A stretch of DNA of 64,000 nt from a virus, in the IMG/VR virus record IMGVR_UViG_3300010885_025649, positions 148,498-212,497 of that record. The stretch is one strand, 5' to 3'. Both the position numbers and the translations under genes were made by a program. The stretch's first letter is position 1. The number at the start of each line of letters is the position of its first letter. Shown piece by piece: positions 7,608 to 14,691 of the stretch. Below the pieces are notes generated by a model. The model was not told the origin of the DNA, ran no database searches, and worked only from the letters and a program-made list of their open reading frames with translations.

Positions 7608-7675
7608 GCAACAGCCACACCAACGCTAGCGTTAACCAAACTAAACATGTAACAACTAATCAAAAGCCTGCTCAT
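7598..7675 (-). CDS. Hydrophobic micropeptide, 25 aa
   Basis: A 26-codon frame behind GGAGGGTTAATC. The peptide (MSRLLISCYMFSLVNASVGV and onwards) is hydrophobic throughout with one Arg near the N-terminus, consistent with a single membrane helix. Strong ribosome site but very short. Confidence 0.45.
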   Translation of the reverse strand: MSRLLISCYMFSLVNASVGVAVAYL

Positions 7676-7728
7676 GATTAACCCTCCAAAGTAAGTGGGA
7701 GGAAGGCCCCCCACTTTAGACAGGTTAA

Positions 7729-7872
7729 TTATTTCTTAGCTGCGGCAGCTTCTTCATCACGCTCATCTTGAAGCCATTGCTCCCAGTAAGCATCCATCTG
7801 GAGCTTATGAATCCACAGATTCCAAGCCAGTGTGTGGTTCACCAACTTGACAATCATCTTCACTTTAGTCAT
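7729..7872 (-). CDS. Small hypothetical protein, 47 aa
   Basis: ATG at 7870-7872 behind a class A leader with a GGAGA site. An amphipathic, Trp-rich helix (NHTLAWNLWIHKL, DAYWEQWLQ) is followed by an acidic then Ala/Lys tail. No family recognised. Confidence 0.55.
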   Translation of the reverse strand: MTKVKMIVKLVNHTLAWNLWIHKLQMDAYWEQWLQDERDEEAAAAKK

Positions 7873-7917
7873 GGTACTCTCCAATGACTCACCTTTAAAA
7901 GAGGGCAAGTCAAAGAA
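7873..7917 (-). promoter_or_regulatory. Class A repeated leader, diverged
   Basis: Contains the CTCTTTTAAAGG core and a GGAGAG site. The CGACTCTTTATTT unit is altered here to CGACCTTTTCTTT. Confidence 0.5.
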
Positions 7918-7942
7918 AAGGTCGGGATTTCTCCCAACCTTT
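7916..7942 (-). terminator. Intergenic hairpin (GGTCGGGA/TCCCAACC)
   Basis: Stem AAAGGTCGGGA/TCCCAACCTTT with a T-rich loop. Its single plus-strand C/A mismatch becomes a U-G wobble in minus-strand RNA. Confidence 0.55.
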
Positions 7943-7949
7943 TAATCAA

Positions 7950-8372
7950 TTAAACAGTGTAATCACGGCACAAAGTGCCAAACCCTAGGGGGTTTACAGT
8001 ACACGGAAGCCGCCACTCCCCGGTGGCGTATTTACACGCCTCACAGGGATTAGGTTCCTGTTCCGCACACCAACGGTTGTAAGCTTCTACCGCATCTGGC
8101 TCAAGCTGTTCATCTTGAGCAAGGTGGTAGGCCTCCCGGCGCTCTTGCTCCGTCAGCTCCCGCGGGTCTAACCATGCGTCATAAGCGGGAGAGTTCTCCC
8201 AAAGACACATAGCGATTTCTTCCCGAATCGCCCGTTGGCGATCAGTGAGCAGACGAGTTGGAACTCCGACCCAAGGATCTTGCAGCACAGACTGCTTAGC
8301 AGCCCAGCGCTCAAAATCCCAGTGGTTTTGGTTGACCAAAACGATCTTGGTAGCCTGAGTAACTTTAAACAT
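7950..8372 (-). CDS. Cys-rich C-terminal module protein, 140 aa
   Basis: The body is rich in charged and aromatic residues (WDFERWAAKQ, LTDRQRAIREEIAMCLWE), then the four-Cys ending NPCEACKYATGEW, LPCTVNP, LCRDYTV. It shares this ending with 6548-6844 and 10602-11057. The start is the ATG of MFKVTQ behind AAAGGAGCGCAA; the same MFKV opening and leader occur at 9123-9377 and 11175-11813. Confidence 0.7.
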   Translation of the reverse strand: MFKVTQATKIVLVNQNHWDFERWAAKQSVLQDPWVGVPTRLLTDRQRAIREEIAMCLWENSPAYDAWLDPRELTEQERREAYHLAQDEQLEPDAVEAYNRWCAEQEPNPCEACKYATGEWRLPCTVNPLGFGTLCRDYTV

Positions 8373-8435
8373 TTGCGCTCCTTTAATAGTGGAGGACAAA
8401 TAAAGAGTCGATAATACTTATCCTAGAAAAGAAGT
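8373..8435 (-). promoter_or_regulatory. Class B repeated leader with upstream box
   Basis: Minus strand: CTTCTTTTCTAGGATAAG, TATTAT, CGACTCTTTATTTG, TCCTCCACTATTAAAGGAG, then the start. The same class precedes 9123-9377 and 15634-15840. The TATTAT at fixed distance from CGACTC looks like a -10 box. Confidence 0.55.
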
Positions 8436-8471
8436 CGGCAATCCCTAGAGAAACTAGGATAGATTGCCAAC
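8434..8471 (-). terminator. CCTAG-core covarying hairpin, copy 3
   Basis: Outer stem GTCGGCAATC/GATTGCCAAC; the one plus-strand mismatch is a wobble on the minus strand. Inner stem CCTAG/CTAGG with loop AGAAA. Directly after the stop of 8477-8989. Confidence 0.75.
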
Positions 8472-8476
8472 TCAAA

Positions 8477-8989
8477 TTACCACTTCATGGTAGCCTTAGA
8501 CCAGCCATCCGGAGCTGCATCTAATACTTCCATCAGATCTCCCGCCAGGTGGTAGCTAGCAGGAGAGGGCTTTCCAGAAGGCAAGGTCAGCTTCTGAGGC
8601 TCTTCAGCCTCGAAGTCAACCTGAAGAAATAAACGCACCATTGCATCTATTCCTATAGCTTTGGAAAGCCGAAAGGGAGGTAAGTTGCCCCGGTACGAAA
8701 CCGGCGATAGCGTCACGTCAACGCCAATCACACGATTCTCATACTGAAAGACCACATCAGCACCGTATACCCAATCCAGAATGGACCGGGCAGAACAGGT
8801 GTTGATAGGTCTCCCAATGATCCCCTCCAAGCTTTTCAGCTTACGAACACCTAAGAACCGCTGAGCGGTAGCTAGAAGTTCGACTTCGCTTGGACGAGGC
8901 CATGAGGCAAAGGTAGAGGGATGCAGCTCAATCAAACGAATGAACTGCAACTCAACTACCTTAGGATCGTAATACCCATCTTGGGACAT
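8477..8989 (-). CDS. Hypothetical protein, 170 aa, possibly nuclease-like
   Basis: Soluble protein. The segment GADVVFQYENRVIGVDVTLSP (about residues 75-95) resembles the core of PD-(D/E)xK-type nuclease folds, with an Asp, a short turn and then a strand carrying VDVT, but the usual Lys is not evident, so this is weak. ATG at 8987-8989 is preferred because GAGGAACTCGT lies just upstream; a frame extension of 15 codons has no ribosome site. Confidence 0.6.
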   Translation of the reverse strand: MSQDGYYDPKVVELQFIRLIELHPSTFASWPRPSEVELLATAQRFLGVRKLKSLEGIIGRPINTCSARSILDWVYGADVVFQYENRVIGVDVTLSPVSYRGNLPPFRLSKAIGIDAMVRLFLQVDFEAEEPQKLTLPSGKPSPASYHLAGDLMEVLDAAPDGWSKATMKW

Positions 8990-9077
8990 ACGAGTTCCTC
9001 TTGTATTGTGCCAACTCTTGGACGACCACACCAAGAGTAAGAACTACTGACACAGGATTGTAGGACTCAGAAAGAAA

Positions 9078-9115
9078 GTCGCTAACTTCTAGGGAAACTA
9101 GAATAGGTTAGCGAC
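9078..9115 (-). terminator. CCTAG-core hairpin, copy 4, with compensatory change
   Basis: The inner stem is TCTAG/CTAGA rather than CCTAG/CTAGG, a paired double substitution that keeps the helix. Outer stem GTCGCTAAC/GTTAGCGAC. Strong evidence that the RNA fold is selected. Confidence 0.8.
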
Positions 9116-9122
9116 TAATTAA

Positions 9123-9377
9123 TTACGCGTAGTAACGGCAGGAGCTGCCATTAGCACGGGCGGTACGGCCCGCACGATCAAACTTGACGCGGCTTTTGCC
9201 GTCACGGTTGTTTTTGCTACGGCTAAAGCAGGAACGGCAAGCGCTGGGATTACCCCAGAACCCGCCGTCAAACTTGGCATCGCCTGCCAAGAAGGTTCCG
9301 GAAGCAACGTAATAAAAGAAGGTGTTACCACCTTTCCCGTATACGTAGCTTTCCTCATCGTGAGTAACTTTAAACAT
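9123..9377 (-). CDS. Small Gly/Arg-rich protein, 84 aa
   Basis: Opens with MFKVTHDEESYVYGKGG, has an aromatic, Gly-rich middle (FFYYVASGTFLAGDAKFDGG) and a basic Ser/Arg/Cys-rich end (ACRSCFSRSKNNRDGKSRVKF, GSSCRYYA). Three Cys residues could bind metal. The ATG behind GGAGTGCAA is chosen; the 27 codons upstream in frame are leader. Nucleic-acid binding is possible from the charge. Confidence 0.6.
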   Translation of the reverse strand: MFKVTHDEESYVYGKGGNTFFYYVASGTFLAGDAKFDGGFWGNPSACRSCFSRSKNNRDGKSRVKFDRAGRTARANGSSCRYYA

Positions 9378-9425
9378 TTGCACTCCTTTAATAGTGGAGA
9401 ACAAATAAATAGTCGATATATACAG
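9378..9425 (-). promoter_or_regulatory. Class B repeated leader
   Basis: Minus strand: CTGTATATATCGACTATTTATTTG, TTCTCCACTATTAAAGGAG, then the MFKV start. The box here is TATATAT. Confidence 0.55.
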
Positions 9426-9429
9426 AAAA

Positions 9430-9456
9430 GAAGTCGAGGGAAGGCCCCTCAACTTC
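9430..9456 (-). terminator. Intergenic hairpin (GAAGTCGAGGG/CCCTCAACTTC)
   Basis: Eleven-base stem with loop AAGGC. The one plus-strand mismatch is a wobble in minus-strand RNA. Followed by TTTTCTGTATATAT on the minus strand. Confidence 0.6.
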
Positions 9457-9461
9457 ATTAA

Positions 9462-10034
9462 TTAACGTTTACGCGCCGCCCGAAGGTGGAATACAAAACG
9501 ACTGGGTAAACGATAGCGTTCTGTAAGCGGATCACTCAGGACTGAGATCAGAAGATCCCAATCCCTCTTGGGTAGGGAAGCCACCTTAGGCATTATATCA
9601 AATAACACCCCTGCATCACAAACCCTCCATCTATACCTGATGAAGTTCAGATCTCCATCAAGAAGGTATTCTCTACGCAGGCAAGGTTTTACCTTACCAT
9701 TGTAGTAAACAGAGATTACTCCTCCATCCCGGCGAATGCCAAAGTATGCATTTCTCATTTGTATGAGAATGTATACTAAAGCATTAATTAGCATAAAGTG
9801 CGCATGCACTCGCCCATTATACTTGAAGGGAACTTTAGGCCCCACATCAAATATAATGTCAACATCTGGAAGAAACCCATAGTGGCAGGCTTCCCAAGCC
9901 GTGGCCACCCCGGAGATGGGGAGCCACACCAACACATCCCCTGTAGACAGGGTTACTGTCCGAGTGATTTCAAAATCAAAGGGACACGAAATAAACTGAG
10001 CATACTGCTCATTTGAAAGCATGTAGTGTTTCAT
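9462..10034 (-). CDS. Hypothetical protein, 190 aa, paralogue of 11175-11813
   Basis: Unknown. The ends of this protein and the 212-aa protein at 11175 align: LPKRDWDLLISVLSDP, PSRFVFHLRAARKR here against SKREYDTLIGILSGP, PKDLVARLRAARKA there. A weaker copy of the W..L...L segment occurs in 12701-13249. There is a hydrophobic stretch in the middle (HFMLINALVYILIQM). GGGAG lies 11 bases before the ATG. Confidence 0.65.
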   Translation of the reverse strand: MKHYMLSNEQYAQFISCPFDFEITRTVTLSTGDVLVWLPISGVATAWEACHYGFLPDVDIIFDVGPKVPFKYNGRVHAHFMLINALVYILIQMRNAYFGIRRDGGVISVYYNGKVKPCLRREYLLDGDLNFIRYRWRVCDAGVLFDIMPKVASLPKRDWDLLISVLSDPLTERYRLPSRFVFHLRAARKR

Positions 10035-10107
10035 GGCTTTTTAAACTCCCTTTAGAGTACAGGTAACCACACCTGGAGTCCACAAAAGGGATGAACTCAG
10101 AAAAGAA

Positions 10108-10143
10108 GTCGTAGCTAGCCCCATCATGGCGTTCAGCTACGAC
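10108..10143 (-). terminator. Intergenic hairpin (GTCGTAGCT/AGCTACGAC)
   Basis: Perfect nine-base outer stem with an inner CCAT/ATGG element in place of the CCTAG core. Followed on the minus strand by TTCTTTTCTG. Confidence 0.6.
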
Positions 10144-10234
10144 TATCTTAGATATACTCTCTCCTATGCGGTTATTGCAGTAGTACGAGAGCTTCTGTTC
10201 CCAGGCTTATTCAGCCCGATGTATAGAGAAACTC

Positions 10235-10429
10235 TTAGCGGATGTAGATCCGTTTCTGAGTTTTCTCTACTGTGCAAGTTGCGCTATTAAACGCAGGATC
10301 GCACAGGGTATACAACAGTTGATATTCTTGGCGAACATCTTTGTACTGTGTATTACCTACATACACACTATATCCTTGGTACATGACCAAGTGGATAAGT
10401 GTGCTTAGAGAGATTAGTAATGGGTGCAT
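10235..10429 (-). CDS. Small protein with N-terminal hydrophobic segment, 64 aa
   Basis: The first 20 residues (PLLISLSTLIHLVMYQGY) are hydrophobic and could be a signal anchor. The rest is polar with two Cys. ATG behind GGAGTTAGTA. Its 126-base leader holds TTCTCT/AGAGAA and the CGACTCTTTATTTGAG unit. Function unknown. Confidence 0.55.
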   Translation of the reverse strand: MHPLLISLSTLIHLVMYQGYSVYVGNTQYKDVRQEYQLLYTLCDPAFNSATCTVEKTQKRIYIR

Positions 10430-10555
10430 TACTAACTCCGTAAGTCCCTCCGAGTAACGTCCTTAGGGGTCTACGTATCCGCTATTAATTCTCTTCGACA
10501 AGAGAACCACAGGTTAAACCCGGAGTTGACGGATAAAGTGCAACTCAAATAAAGA

Positions 10556-10593
10556 GTCGGAACTTCCTAGGGAAACTAGGATAAAGCTCCGAC
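10556..10593 (-). terminator. CCTAG-core hairpin, copy 5
   Basis: Outer stem GTCGGAACT/AGCTCCGAC with one minus-strand wobble, and CCTAG-GGAAA-CTAGG inside. Identical to the copy at 11133. Here it directly abuts the CTCTTTATTTG unit with no separate pyrimidine tract or box. Confidence 0.75.
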
Positions 10594-10601
10594 TATATCA
10601 C

Positions 10602-11057
10602 TTAAACTGTGTAGTCACGACACCCCTGCCCAAAGGCCAGGGGATTTACGCCACAAGGGAGGAGAGCCTCCCCTGTGGCGTATACACAGCCCTTGCAAAG
10701 GTTTTCCGACTCCGGATATGCCGGTGGCGGACTATATAATTGGTATGCCGGGTGAAGGGCAATATTGCCCTCAAATACCGGTGGCAGATCTTGCCACCGG
10801 TCCTCCCACACCCATACCGTTATGTGACATGCCCAGAAGGGCAGTAACGGTATGGCACCGTCTGCATCCTGCACAGGCAGGATGACCATATAATTATTAA
10901 ATTGCGGATCCTGATAGTGGATCCGAACGCGGGGAGTTTCCCTCGCCTCAATCTTAGCCGTGCTAAGATTAAGGTTGGCTTGGGCTTTCGCCCGTTTTGC
11001 TGCATACGCAGCGTATCCGGGAAACGTAGCCAATGTAGCCAGGTTGGTACGTGCCAT
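10602..11057 (-). CDS. Cys-rich C-terminal module protein, 151 aa
   Basis: Basic Ala-rich N-terminus (FPGYAAYAAKRAKAQANL), a beta-rich middle, then the four-Cys ending NLCKGCVYATGEA, LPCGVNP, GCRDYTV shared with 7950-8372 and 6548-6844. ATG at 11055-11057 behind the class A leader's GGAGAGACAC. The module is probably metal-binding; the bodies of the three proteins differ, suggesting module shuffling. Confidence 0.7.
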   Translation of the reverse strand: MARTNLATLATFPGYAAYAAKRAKAQANLNLSTAKIEARETPRVRIHYQDPQFNNYMVILPVQDADGAIPLLPFWACHITVWVWEDRWQDLPPVFEGNIALHPAYQLYSPPPAYPESENLCKGCVYATGEALLPCGVNPLAFGQGCRDYTV

Positions 11058-11110
11058 GTGTCTCTCCAATAAGCCGCCTTTAAAAGAGGGCAGCTCAAAT
11101 AAAGAGTCGA
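11058..11110 (-). promoter_or_regulatory. Class A repeated leader
   Basis: Near-identical to 7262-7312. It includes the stem GCTGCC/GGCGGC around CTCTTTTAAA immediately before TTATTGGAGA, so the hairpin sits right next to the ribosome site. Confidence 0.65.
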
Positions 11111-11132
11111 TAATACTTATCCTAGAAAAGAA

Positions 11133-11170
11133 GTCGGAACTTCCTAGGGAAACTAGGATAAAGCTCCGAC
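11133..11170 (-). terminator. CCTAG-core hairpin, copy 6
   Basis: Same sequence as the copy at 10556, but followed on the minus strand by TTCTTTTCTAGGATAAG, TATTAT and CGACTCTTTATTTG, the full spacer. Confidence 0.75.
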
Positions 11171-11174
11171 TTAG

Positions 11175-11813
11175 TTATGCTTTACGAGCAGCACGAAGGC
11201 GCGCCACTAAATCTTTAGGCACTTGACGACAAGGACCAGACAAGATACCTATCAAGGTATCATACTCTCGCTTTGAAAACGCGTCCATCCCAGCGATTAG
11301 CCAGGACTCTCCATCGGGACGTTCAACCCTCCAACCGGTGTTAACCGGCACTGGGGACCAAGTCCACCAGCTACCATGAGGTAAGGTAGACTTATGCAGC
11401 AAGGCATAAATCTTGTTACCCCGCTCTAAGTAAAGCGTGTTTCCACTAATTTCTAGCCTCAAACTAAACCTGACCAAGATCTTGATCACCGTGGCAAGGT
11501 GCCACTTATATACGTAAAGCTTAACATTGTAGCGGTTAATCTCCGGTGGCTCAACGGGAGCCAACATTACTGCGGCTACCCAAAGGAGGCAGCGCACCGC
11601 TGCTGGAGGGCAACTTACACCCTCCGCATAGTACGAGCCAGGGGCTAGACACCCCGGAATTTGTGATACCTGTAGGAGAGCGGTATAGCCCTCCTTGGGA
11701 ATGAGTAGAATAACTCGACCCATGGTTGTGGGCACGACGGCCCTCACATTAAAGTCAAACATCCCGGTCAGGATGGACGAAACTTTTTCTTCGGTCACGT
11801 TTACTTTAAACAT
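11175..11813 (-). CDS. Hypothetical protein, 212 aa, paralogue of 9462-10034
   Basis: Opens with MFKV, has a hydrophobic central part (VRCLLWVAAVMLAPV) and ends with PKDLVARLRAARKA, matching the 190-aa protein at 9462. Unknown function. ATG at 11811-11813 behind GGAGACATCAAG. The duplication within a cassette block suggests gain by recombination between repeats. Confidence 0.65.
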   Translation of the reverse strand: MFKVNVTEEKVSSILTGMFDFNVRAVVPTTMGRVILLIPKEGYTALLQVSQIPGCLAPGSYYAEGVSCPPAAVRCLLWVAAVMLAPVEPPEINRYNVKLYVYKWHLATVIKILVRFSLRLEISGNTLYLERGNKIYALLHKSTLPHGSWWTWSPVPVNTGWRVERPDGESWLIAGMDAFSKREYDTLIGILSGPCRQVPKDLVARLRAARKA

Positions 11814-11889
11814 CTTGATGTCTCCAATAAGCCGCCTTTAAAAGAGGGCGAACTCAAATAAAGAGTCGATAATACTTATCCTAGAAAAA
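11814..11889 (-). promoter_or_regulatory. Class A repeated leader with upstream box
   Basis: Minus strand: TTTTTCTAGGATAAG, TATTAT, CGACTCTTTATTTGAG, CTCTTTTAAAGGCGGC, TTATTGGAGA. Confidence 0.6.
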
Positions 11890-11920
11890 CTGTCGAATGT
11901 AGTGCTAGTACATCCGACAG
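11890..11920 (-). terminator. Intergenic hairpin (CTGTCG-ATGTA stem)
   Basis: Twelve-base stem, CTGTCGAATGTA with TACATCCGACAG; the single mismatch is a G-U wobble in minus RNA. Seven-base loop GTGCTAG. Followed by TTTTTCT. Confidence 0.65.
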
Positions 11921-11976
11921 CTTGGTGGTCAGTTATTTAGATTGTCTATCCTCGCAGACCTACGAGGGTTAATTGG

Positions 11977-12420
11977 TTACGGGCTATCCGCGCATAAATC
12001 TTCAATGATGCTTAATACATCATCAAAGTCCTGTGCAGGAAATACAACCCCTAACGAAGTGATGACAGCCCAATTAAAGCCATCATGTTCGTAGAAGCCG
12101 TACACACCCAACTTAAATGTGCCGATAACGACATCTAAGCTAAGTGGTTCCACCACAGGAGGTGCCACAGAATAACCCATAAGTACCTGTCCCCAGATGC
12201 CCAGGTCCGTGGCATAACCCTGAATAGCAGGATTAAGCCCATCGCCATAGGCCCAGTGCAGATGCAGGTCTTCAATAACCTCATGAACGGTAATACGAGT
12301 ACCATCCTTGAAGGCCTTGAATCCCCACACCTCACCTTGTGGGTTATAGATTTGCTCAACAGTAATGTTAAGCTCCTCTACAACCCCAACTGGTGGCAGG
12401 AAGAAATGGAGTTTATCCAT
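11977..12420 (-). CDS. Hypothetical protein, 147 aa
   Basis: Acidic soluble protein with no recognised motif; it ends in a helix (DFDDVLSIIEDLCADSP). The frame could extend 20 residues upstream (a basic segment), but AAAGGAGAAC directly precedes the ATG at 12418-12420, so I take that start. Confidence 0.6.
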   Translation of the reverse strand: MDKLHFFLPPVGVVEELNITVEQIYNPQGEVWGFKAFKDGTRITVHEVIEDLHLHWAYGDGLNPAIQGYATDLGIWGQVLMGYSVAPPVVEPLSLDVVIGTFKLGVYGFYEHDGFNWAVITSLGVVFPAQDFDDVLSIIEDLCADSP

Positions 12421-12521
12421 GTTCTCCTTTCTCCCGCGTGCAGATAACCAGCTAGTTATCCTACGTCTTATGGAGTTCAATCAACAAATAAAGAGTCGAT
12501 AATAATTAATCTAGAAAAGAA

Positions 12522-12557
12522 GTCGCTAACCCCTAGAGACTAGGATAAGTTAGCGAC
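12522..12557 (-). terminator. CCTAG-core hairpin, copy 7, short loop
   Basis: Outer stem GTCGCTAAC/GTTAGCGAC and CCTAG/CTAGG inside, but the loop is only AGA, two bases shorter than in the other copies. Confidence 0.7.
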
Positions 12558-12564
12558 TTAACTT

Positions 12565-12639
12565 TTAGAAGCTAAAGTACGCGATGATCATCGCTATAAT
12601 AGCGATGAACAAAGAACCTTCAGCAATCTTCTTCAACAC
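12565..12639 (-). CDS. Membrane micropeptide, 24 aa
   Basis: GTG start behind GGAGGTGATTTCT, a near-perfect ribosome site. The peptide is two Lys followed by a hydrophobic run (SLFIAIIAMIIAYFSF), a classic single transmembrane helix. It is bounded by family hairpins on both sides, supporting a real gene. Confidence 0.55.
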   Translation of the reverse strand: MLKKIAEGSLFIAIIAMIIAYFSF

Positions 12640-12674
12640 AGAAATCACCTCCTTAGGTGTGTACCTAAAGAAGA

Positions 12675-12695
12675 GGTCGGGGTATTCCCCCGACC
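12675..12695 (-). terminator. Intergenic hairpin (GGTCGGGG/CCCCGACC)
   Basis: Perfect eight-base stem with loop TATTC, followed on the minus strand by TCTTCTTT. Confidence 0.6.
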
Positions 12696-12700
12696 TACTA

Positions 12701-13249
12701 TTAATCTTTACTAAACGTTAAGACACCTCCAGTATCAAGGTAGATACGAAGGATTTCCCAATCGCTTTTATACGATAGGTGTGGAAGGAGTTTTTGAAGA
12801 TCTCCTTTCATACCCATACGTATAAGCAAATCTGGGGTTTGGAGCCACGAACTCCAGTTGAGTTGGTTTGTGCAGTGACTAAACCAATCATTATCTAAAT
12901 TGCCCGTACGAGCAAGTTGACTGATTTGGGAATCAGTCAAGGTGTAAAACTTCTTATCCCGCGCTTTAAGCGGGACAATGAGTTTCCCGGGTAGAGCATT
13001 AGGCCCCACCTGTGCAGCAACTCTCTGCTGTACCCGGATCTCCCCTAAAGGAGTGCCCACGATTCCCCACCAAAGATGGAACAAATCATGAACAGAAGGT
13101 ACTGCTGCCCCCTGTTCAATGTACCACTGACAAAGGGAACCCCCCCCTTGTAGTCTAAATAACTTTATGGGACATTGTTGCTCCGCGTCATCAACGCGGA
13201 TAAACAATAGCGAGCCCATCCGGTGACCACTCTTCTTAGATAATCCCAT
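12701..13249 (-). CDS. Hypothetical protein, 182 aa
   Basis: Unknown soluble protein. The ending SYKSDWEILRIYLDT resembles the W..L...L segments near the ends of 9462-10034 and 11175-11813, so it may be a distant third paralogue. ATG behind GAGAGGATC. Confidence 0.6.
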   Translation of the reverse strand: MGLSKKSGHRMGSLLFIRVDDAEQQCPIKLFRLQGGGSLCQWYIEQGAAVPSVHDLFHLWWGIVGTPLGEIRVQQRVAAQVGPNALPGKLIVPLKARDKKFYTLTDSQISQLARTGNLDNDWFSHCTNQLNWSSWLQTPDLLIRMGMKGDLQKLLPHLSYKSDWEILRIYLDTGGVLTFSKD

Positions 13250-13303
13250 GATCCTCTCCCTGGAGTACCTCTACGAAATTGTAGAGCAGTAGTCCAAGAA
13301 AAA

Positions 13304-13330
13304 GAGTCGGAGGTTGCTAGCCTCCAACTC
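13304..13330 (-). terminator. Intergenic hairpin (GAGTCGGAGG/CCTCCAACTC)
   Basis: Ten-base stem with one minus-strand wobble; loop TTGCTAG. Followed on the minus strand by TTTTTCTTGG. Confidence 0.6.
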
Positions 13331-13339
13331 TTTATTTAC

Positions 13340-13735
13340 TTATTGCGGTGGGAATTCAAAGAACTCCACGATGGTAGTCAACGGGAGGTGCACCCATTTA
13401 GAGTAATGCACCTCCGTTAACATAACATTTGACGCATAGGGCAGGGTGCCCTCAGTCATGGAGAGTGTAATATGAGGGTGCGTGTTATCGCACACCTCCT
13501 GGATCTCCTCAGGAAGGAGAACTGACAGGGCTTGCACCCTATCATCGTGGTGTGACAGCATAGCTGTCACAATAAGCTGCTGACCAAGCAGGTGTTGATA
13601 GCCGACGCTATCAACCCCGAACTTGAGCGTGCAATGGAAGTGTTTAGCTTCCACTGGAAACTCGAAGTTCACAGCAGCTTTGACTGCTGCGATGGCCTCA
13701 GCAGTCAAAGAAAGCCAAAGAATTCCCTTTGCCAT
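13340..13735 (-). CDS. 2H phosphoesterase-like protein, 131 aa
   Basis: Two His-x-Thr motifs in hydrophobic strands, FHCTLKF (H34, T36) and PHITLSM (H87, T89), match the 2H phosphoesterase superfamily signature. The 51-residue spacing is on the short side. Members hydrolyse 2',3'-cyclic phosphates or 2'-5' links; phage members include RNA-repair enzymes and Acb1, which destroys CBASS cyclic nucleotides. Substrate here is unknown; counter-defence or tRNA repair are both reasonable. The ATG at 13733-13735, behind AGGTG, is preferred to an upstream GTG. Confidence 0.7.
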   Translation of the reverse strand: MAKGILWLSLTAEAIAAVKAAVNFEFPVEAKHFHCTLKFGVDSVGYQHLLGQQLIVTAMLSHHDDRVQALSVLLPEEIQEVCDNTHPHITLSMTEGTLPYASNVMLTEVHYSKWVHLPLTTIVEFFEFPPQ

Positions 13736-13776
13736 GTCATTCACCTGGGGTGTGAAAGATTTGCCCCAGAAAAGAA

Positions 13777-13814
13777 GTCGGTAATCCCTAGAGAAACTAG
13801 GATAGATTACCGAC
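13777..13814 (-). terminator. CCTAG-core hairpin, copy 8
   Basis: Perfect outer stem GTCGGTAATC/GATTACCGAC around CCTAG-AGAAA-CTAGG. Compared with copy 3 the outer stem changes on both sides. Confidence 0.75.
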
Positions 13815-13820
13815 AGCTAG

Positions 13821-14168
13821 CTACAGGTAGACCCTGCAGTTAGTCAGGAGTATAGGATACTCCTCTCTTAACCAATCTCGATCCTCCTCTAAAAGAGGGA
13901 CAGGATCCTCATTATCAATACGATAATGAGTGGCACGATTGCACACCTCATCACCGTTCATTATATCTTCAACAATGTAACCATCTAAGGTTACAAACTC
14001 ACTGTTAAACATGGAGCAAAGCTCCTGTGTAATATAGCTCTTACTCCTAAAAGGAGTAATGGGGCCTAAGTCCCCATTGTTAATTTGATCTCTCTCGACT
14101 GTATCCCGGGTAACTTTACCCACAGCCAGTAAACAAAACTCATAGGCCTCAGCAGTAAACTTGATCAT
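13821..14168 (-). CDS. Hypothetical protein, 115 aa
   Basis: Acidic soluble protein with two Cys and a helical N-terminus (EAYEFCLLAVGKV). No family recognised. ATG behind GGAGGTTCACC. Confidence 0.6.
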   Translation of the reverse strand: MIKFTAEAYEFCLLAVGKVTRDTVERDQINNGDLGPITPFRSKSYITQELCSMFNSEFVTLDGYIVEDIMNGDEVCNRATHYRIDNEDPVPLLEEDRDWLREEYPILLTNCRVYL

Positions 14169-14231
14169 GGTGAACCTCCTTGACAGAGAGGGGAACCACC
14201 CCGAGATCTTTAATAGAGGATCTCAGAAAAA

Positions 14232-14273
14232 GAGTCGAAGACTATAAGAGGAGGCTCTTACAATCTTCGACTC
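14232..14273 (-). terminator. Double-stem intergenic hairpin
   Basis: Outer stem GAGTCGAAGA/TCTTCGACTC and an independent inner stem TAAGAG/CTCTTA with loop GAGG: same two-storey plan as the CCTAG family with an unrelated inner stem. Followed by TTTTTCT on the minus strand. Confidence 0.65.
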
Positions 14274-14276
14274 CAG

Positions 14277-14615
14277 TTAGGCATCATAAACAAGGGTATT
14301 ACCCCCAGCTTTCTGAAAGCCTAAACTTAAGAAGGCCAAGCTCCGATGCTCAGCCAAGCCATCCCCCTCATAAGGAATGGCCATTACTTCAACCCCAGCC
14401 AAGGGGCCAGCGGTCCATTGGCTGAAGGTACGACAAAGCCATCGTACAATCCGGACTTTCGTCCTAACTTCAGCACTAACAATAGTATAACTATTATTAA
14501 TGCTAAAGCTAATAGACCCCGAGCTTGCAGTCCCACGGAACTCAAGCTCAACGGCAACCCCATCAATTAGGGTTACCGCTTTGATAATGTCTAGTTCCAT
14601 ATTAGAAACTATCAC
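14277..14615 (-). CDS. Hypothetical protein, 112 aa, GNAT-like ending
   Basis: The ending YEGDGLAEHRSLAFLSLGF parallels CDGDGHHSVRCKFLDSLGF in the protein at 14914-15306, so the two are paralogues. The LGF ending recalls the last helix of GNAT acetyltransferases, but the acetyl-CoA loop is not visible. The start is uncertain: GTG at 14615 or ATG at 14600, neither with a clear Shine-Dalgarno. The hairpin at 14628 lies only 12 bases upstream. Confidence 0.5.
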   Translation of the reverse strand: MIVSNMELDIIKAVTLIDGVAVELEFRGTASSGSISFSINNSYTIVSAEVRTKVRIVRWLCRTFSQWTAGPLAGVEVMAIPYEGDGLAEHRSLAFLSLGFQKAGGNTLVYDA

Positions 14616-14627
14616 AACAGAAAAAGA

Positions 14628-14647
14628 GTCGAGGCAGTTGCCCCGAC
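14628..14647 (-). terminator. Short intergenic hairpin (GTCGAGG/CCCCGAC)
   Basis: Seven-base stem with one minus-strand wobble, followed by TCTTTTTCTG. Confidence 0.5.
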
Positions 14648-14691
14648 ATCTTAGTTAGAATTTCTTACCCGCGCTAACTACGCGGACACCC

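Noticed and set aside
8477-8989. Firm nuclease assignment for the 170-aa protein
   Set aside because: Only a partial PD-(D/E)xK-like pattern; the key Lys is not evident, so it is kept as hypothetical.
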